Origin: CAVOBC01 sp963693635
GTDB taxonomy: Bacteria > Pseudomonadota > Gammaproteobacteria > Pseudomonadales > Azotimanducaceae
NCBI GenBank assembly: GCA_963693635.1
Contig: CAVOBC010000282.1
Span: forward strand, 1 to 6,439
Direction: 5' to 3'
Length of the DNA: 6,439 nucleotides
Of the stretch, positions 5,857-6,439 are shown piece by piece. Position numbers and translations under genes: made by a program. Numbering within the stretch: position 1 is the first letter of the stretch; each line of letters begins with the position of its first letter. A model generated the notes under the pieces. It did no database searches and was not told the origin of the DNA. It saw only the letters and a list, made by a program, of their open reading frames with translations.

Positions 5857-6439
5857 ATGAGCGACGATCCCTACACGATTGCCGATGGAGGCACTCGCGA
5901 ACCCCCAACGACGTTGCCACAGCGCCTCCGAAATCTCGGTCCTGGCATCGTCGTCTCCGGGTCCATCGTCGGGTCGGGAGAGATCCTTCTCACTGCCGGG
6001 CTCGGTGCCGCCGTCGGCTTTACGATGTTGTGGTGGGTGCTCTTCTCGTGTTGGGTCAAGTCGCTGATTCAAGCGGAACTCGCGCGATATGTCGTCACGA
6101 GCGGAGACACGTACCTGCGTGCGCTCAATCGTCTGCCCGGCAAGATTCCGGGTCCGCGTGGCCCAATCGCGTGGCCGATCTGGCTCGGATTGATCGGCTT
6201 CATTCCCGGTCTCCTTACTTCCGGCGGCATTATCGGTGGGGCCGGTCAAGCGTTGGGTCTGCTTCTGCCCGAAGTTGATGGCGCCGTCGCAACGGTTATT
6301 GCCGCCGTCGTCGTGATGCTGGTTCTGGGATCCGGGACCTACGCCCGATTCGAGAAAGTCATGCTCGTGATGGTGATGAGCTTCACGTTCGCGACCCTCG
6401 TGAGCGCGGTGCTGATGCAAACAACGGCGTATCACGCGT
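5857..6439 (+). CDS. Nramp-like divalent metal transporter, 5' part
   Basis: The gene runs off the window after 194 codons, less than half the usual length of roughly 400 or more residues. The visible part is an inner-membrane protein with a hydrophilic N-terminus (1-25) and about five membrane segments (roughly 28-46, 50-68, 106-130, 142-160, 166-188). LGPGIVVSGSIVGSGE (27-42) matches the first helix of the Nramp superfamily, whose members take up manganese, iron or magnesium. YARFEKVMLVMVM (162-174) matches the fifth helix. The canonical DPGN metal motif is replaced by Gly39-Ser-Gly-Glu42, as in a widespread Nramp-like subgroup with SIVGSGE that I recall but whose substrate is unclear. Longer overlapping frames on either strand here are shadows: this one has the best ribosome site and the hydrophobic periodicity. 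The dehydrogenase terminator upstream suggests its own promoter within 5674-5845, but none is clear. Confidence 0.88.
   Translation, partial: MSDDPYTIADGGTREPPTTLPQRLRNLGPGIVVSGSIVGSGEILLTAGLGAAVGFTMLWWVLFSCWVKSLIQAELARYVVTSGDTYLRALNRLPGKIPGPRGPIAWPIWLGLIGFIPGLLTSGGIIGGAGQALGLLLPEVDGAVATVIAAVVVMLVLGSGTYARFEKVMLVMVMSFTFATLVSAVLMQTTAYHA

Noticed and set aside
5735..5920. Minus-strand frame with FYGLADARRIAPWVTNRI, looking like a protein C-terminus
   Set aside because: Only about 34 residues lie outside the transporter gene and no domain could be named. A gene tail is possible but unsupported, and the upstream part is antisense to the transporter.
5764..6435. Long minus-strand frame (223 codons) opposite the transporter gene
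   Set aside because: Rich in His, Arg, Asp and Gly without domain character; it is the antisense shadow of a hydrophobic membrane protein gene with a strong ribosome site.

Overview
The window is GC-rich (about 60% by eye) bacterial DNA with well-formed Shine-Dalgarno sequences. Its gene content is typical of metabolically versatile proteobacteria, probably an uncultured member. That placement is inferred from gene types and composition only and is not secure.

Layout: two gene groups point away from each other across a roughly 700-base gap (3516-4215). The minus-strand group reads, in order of transcription, a phytanoyl-CoA-dioxygenase-like (PhyH) Fe(II)/2-oxoglutarate enzyme (2334-3515), a luciferase-like flavin-dependent oxidoreductase (999-2072) and a SnoaL-like NTF2-fold protein (265-741). 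The two gaps inside this group (about 260 bases each) carry related copies of a double-hairpin repeat. The first gap is crowded with further hairpins and a tandem duplication. The plus-strand group holds a GFA/CENP-V-type zinc protein (4216-4635), a D-2-hydroxyacid dehydrogenase 33 bases downstream (4669-5631) with a terminator, and then the 5' part of an Nramp-like membrane transporter (5857 to the window end).

How the genes may work together: the minus-strand trio combines an oxygen-using iron enzyme, a flavin monooxygenase and a small NTF2-fold protein. This mix is common in accessory oxidation or tailoring pathways for hydrophobic small molecules; no substrate can be named. The GFA protein and the dehydrogenase look co-transcribed and may handle small aldehyde, thiol or hydroxyacid intermediates. 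The transporter is probably a separate unit.

The most interesting point is the iron site of the PhyH-like protein. Where the family normally has His-x-Asp, it has His168-Arg-Ala170, while the distal His244 and the 2-oxoglutarate Arg255 keep normal spacing. His-x-Ala/Gly is the hallmark of Fe/2OG halogenases such as SyrB2, so this is a candidate halogenase. It could also be an inactive homologue or a point-mutated hydroxylase. Other points of note are the paired hairpin repeats, a pair of inverted sequences bracketing the GFA-dehydrogenase genes, a possible serine-hydrolase remnant in the central gap, and an Nramp relative without the canonical metal-binding Asp-Pro-Gly-Asn.
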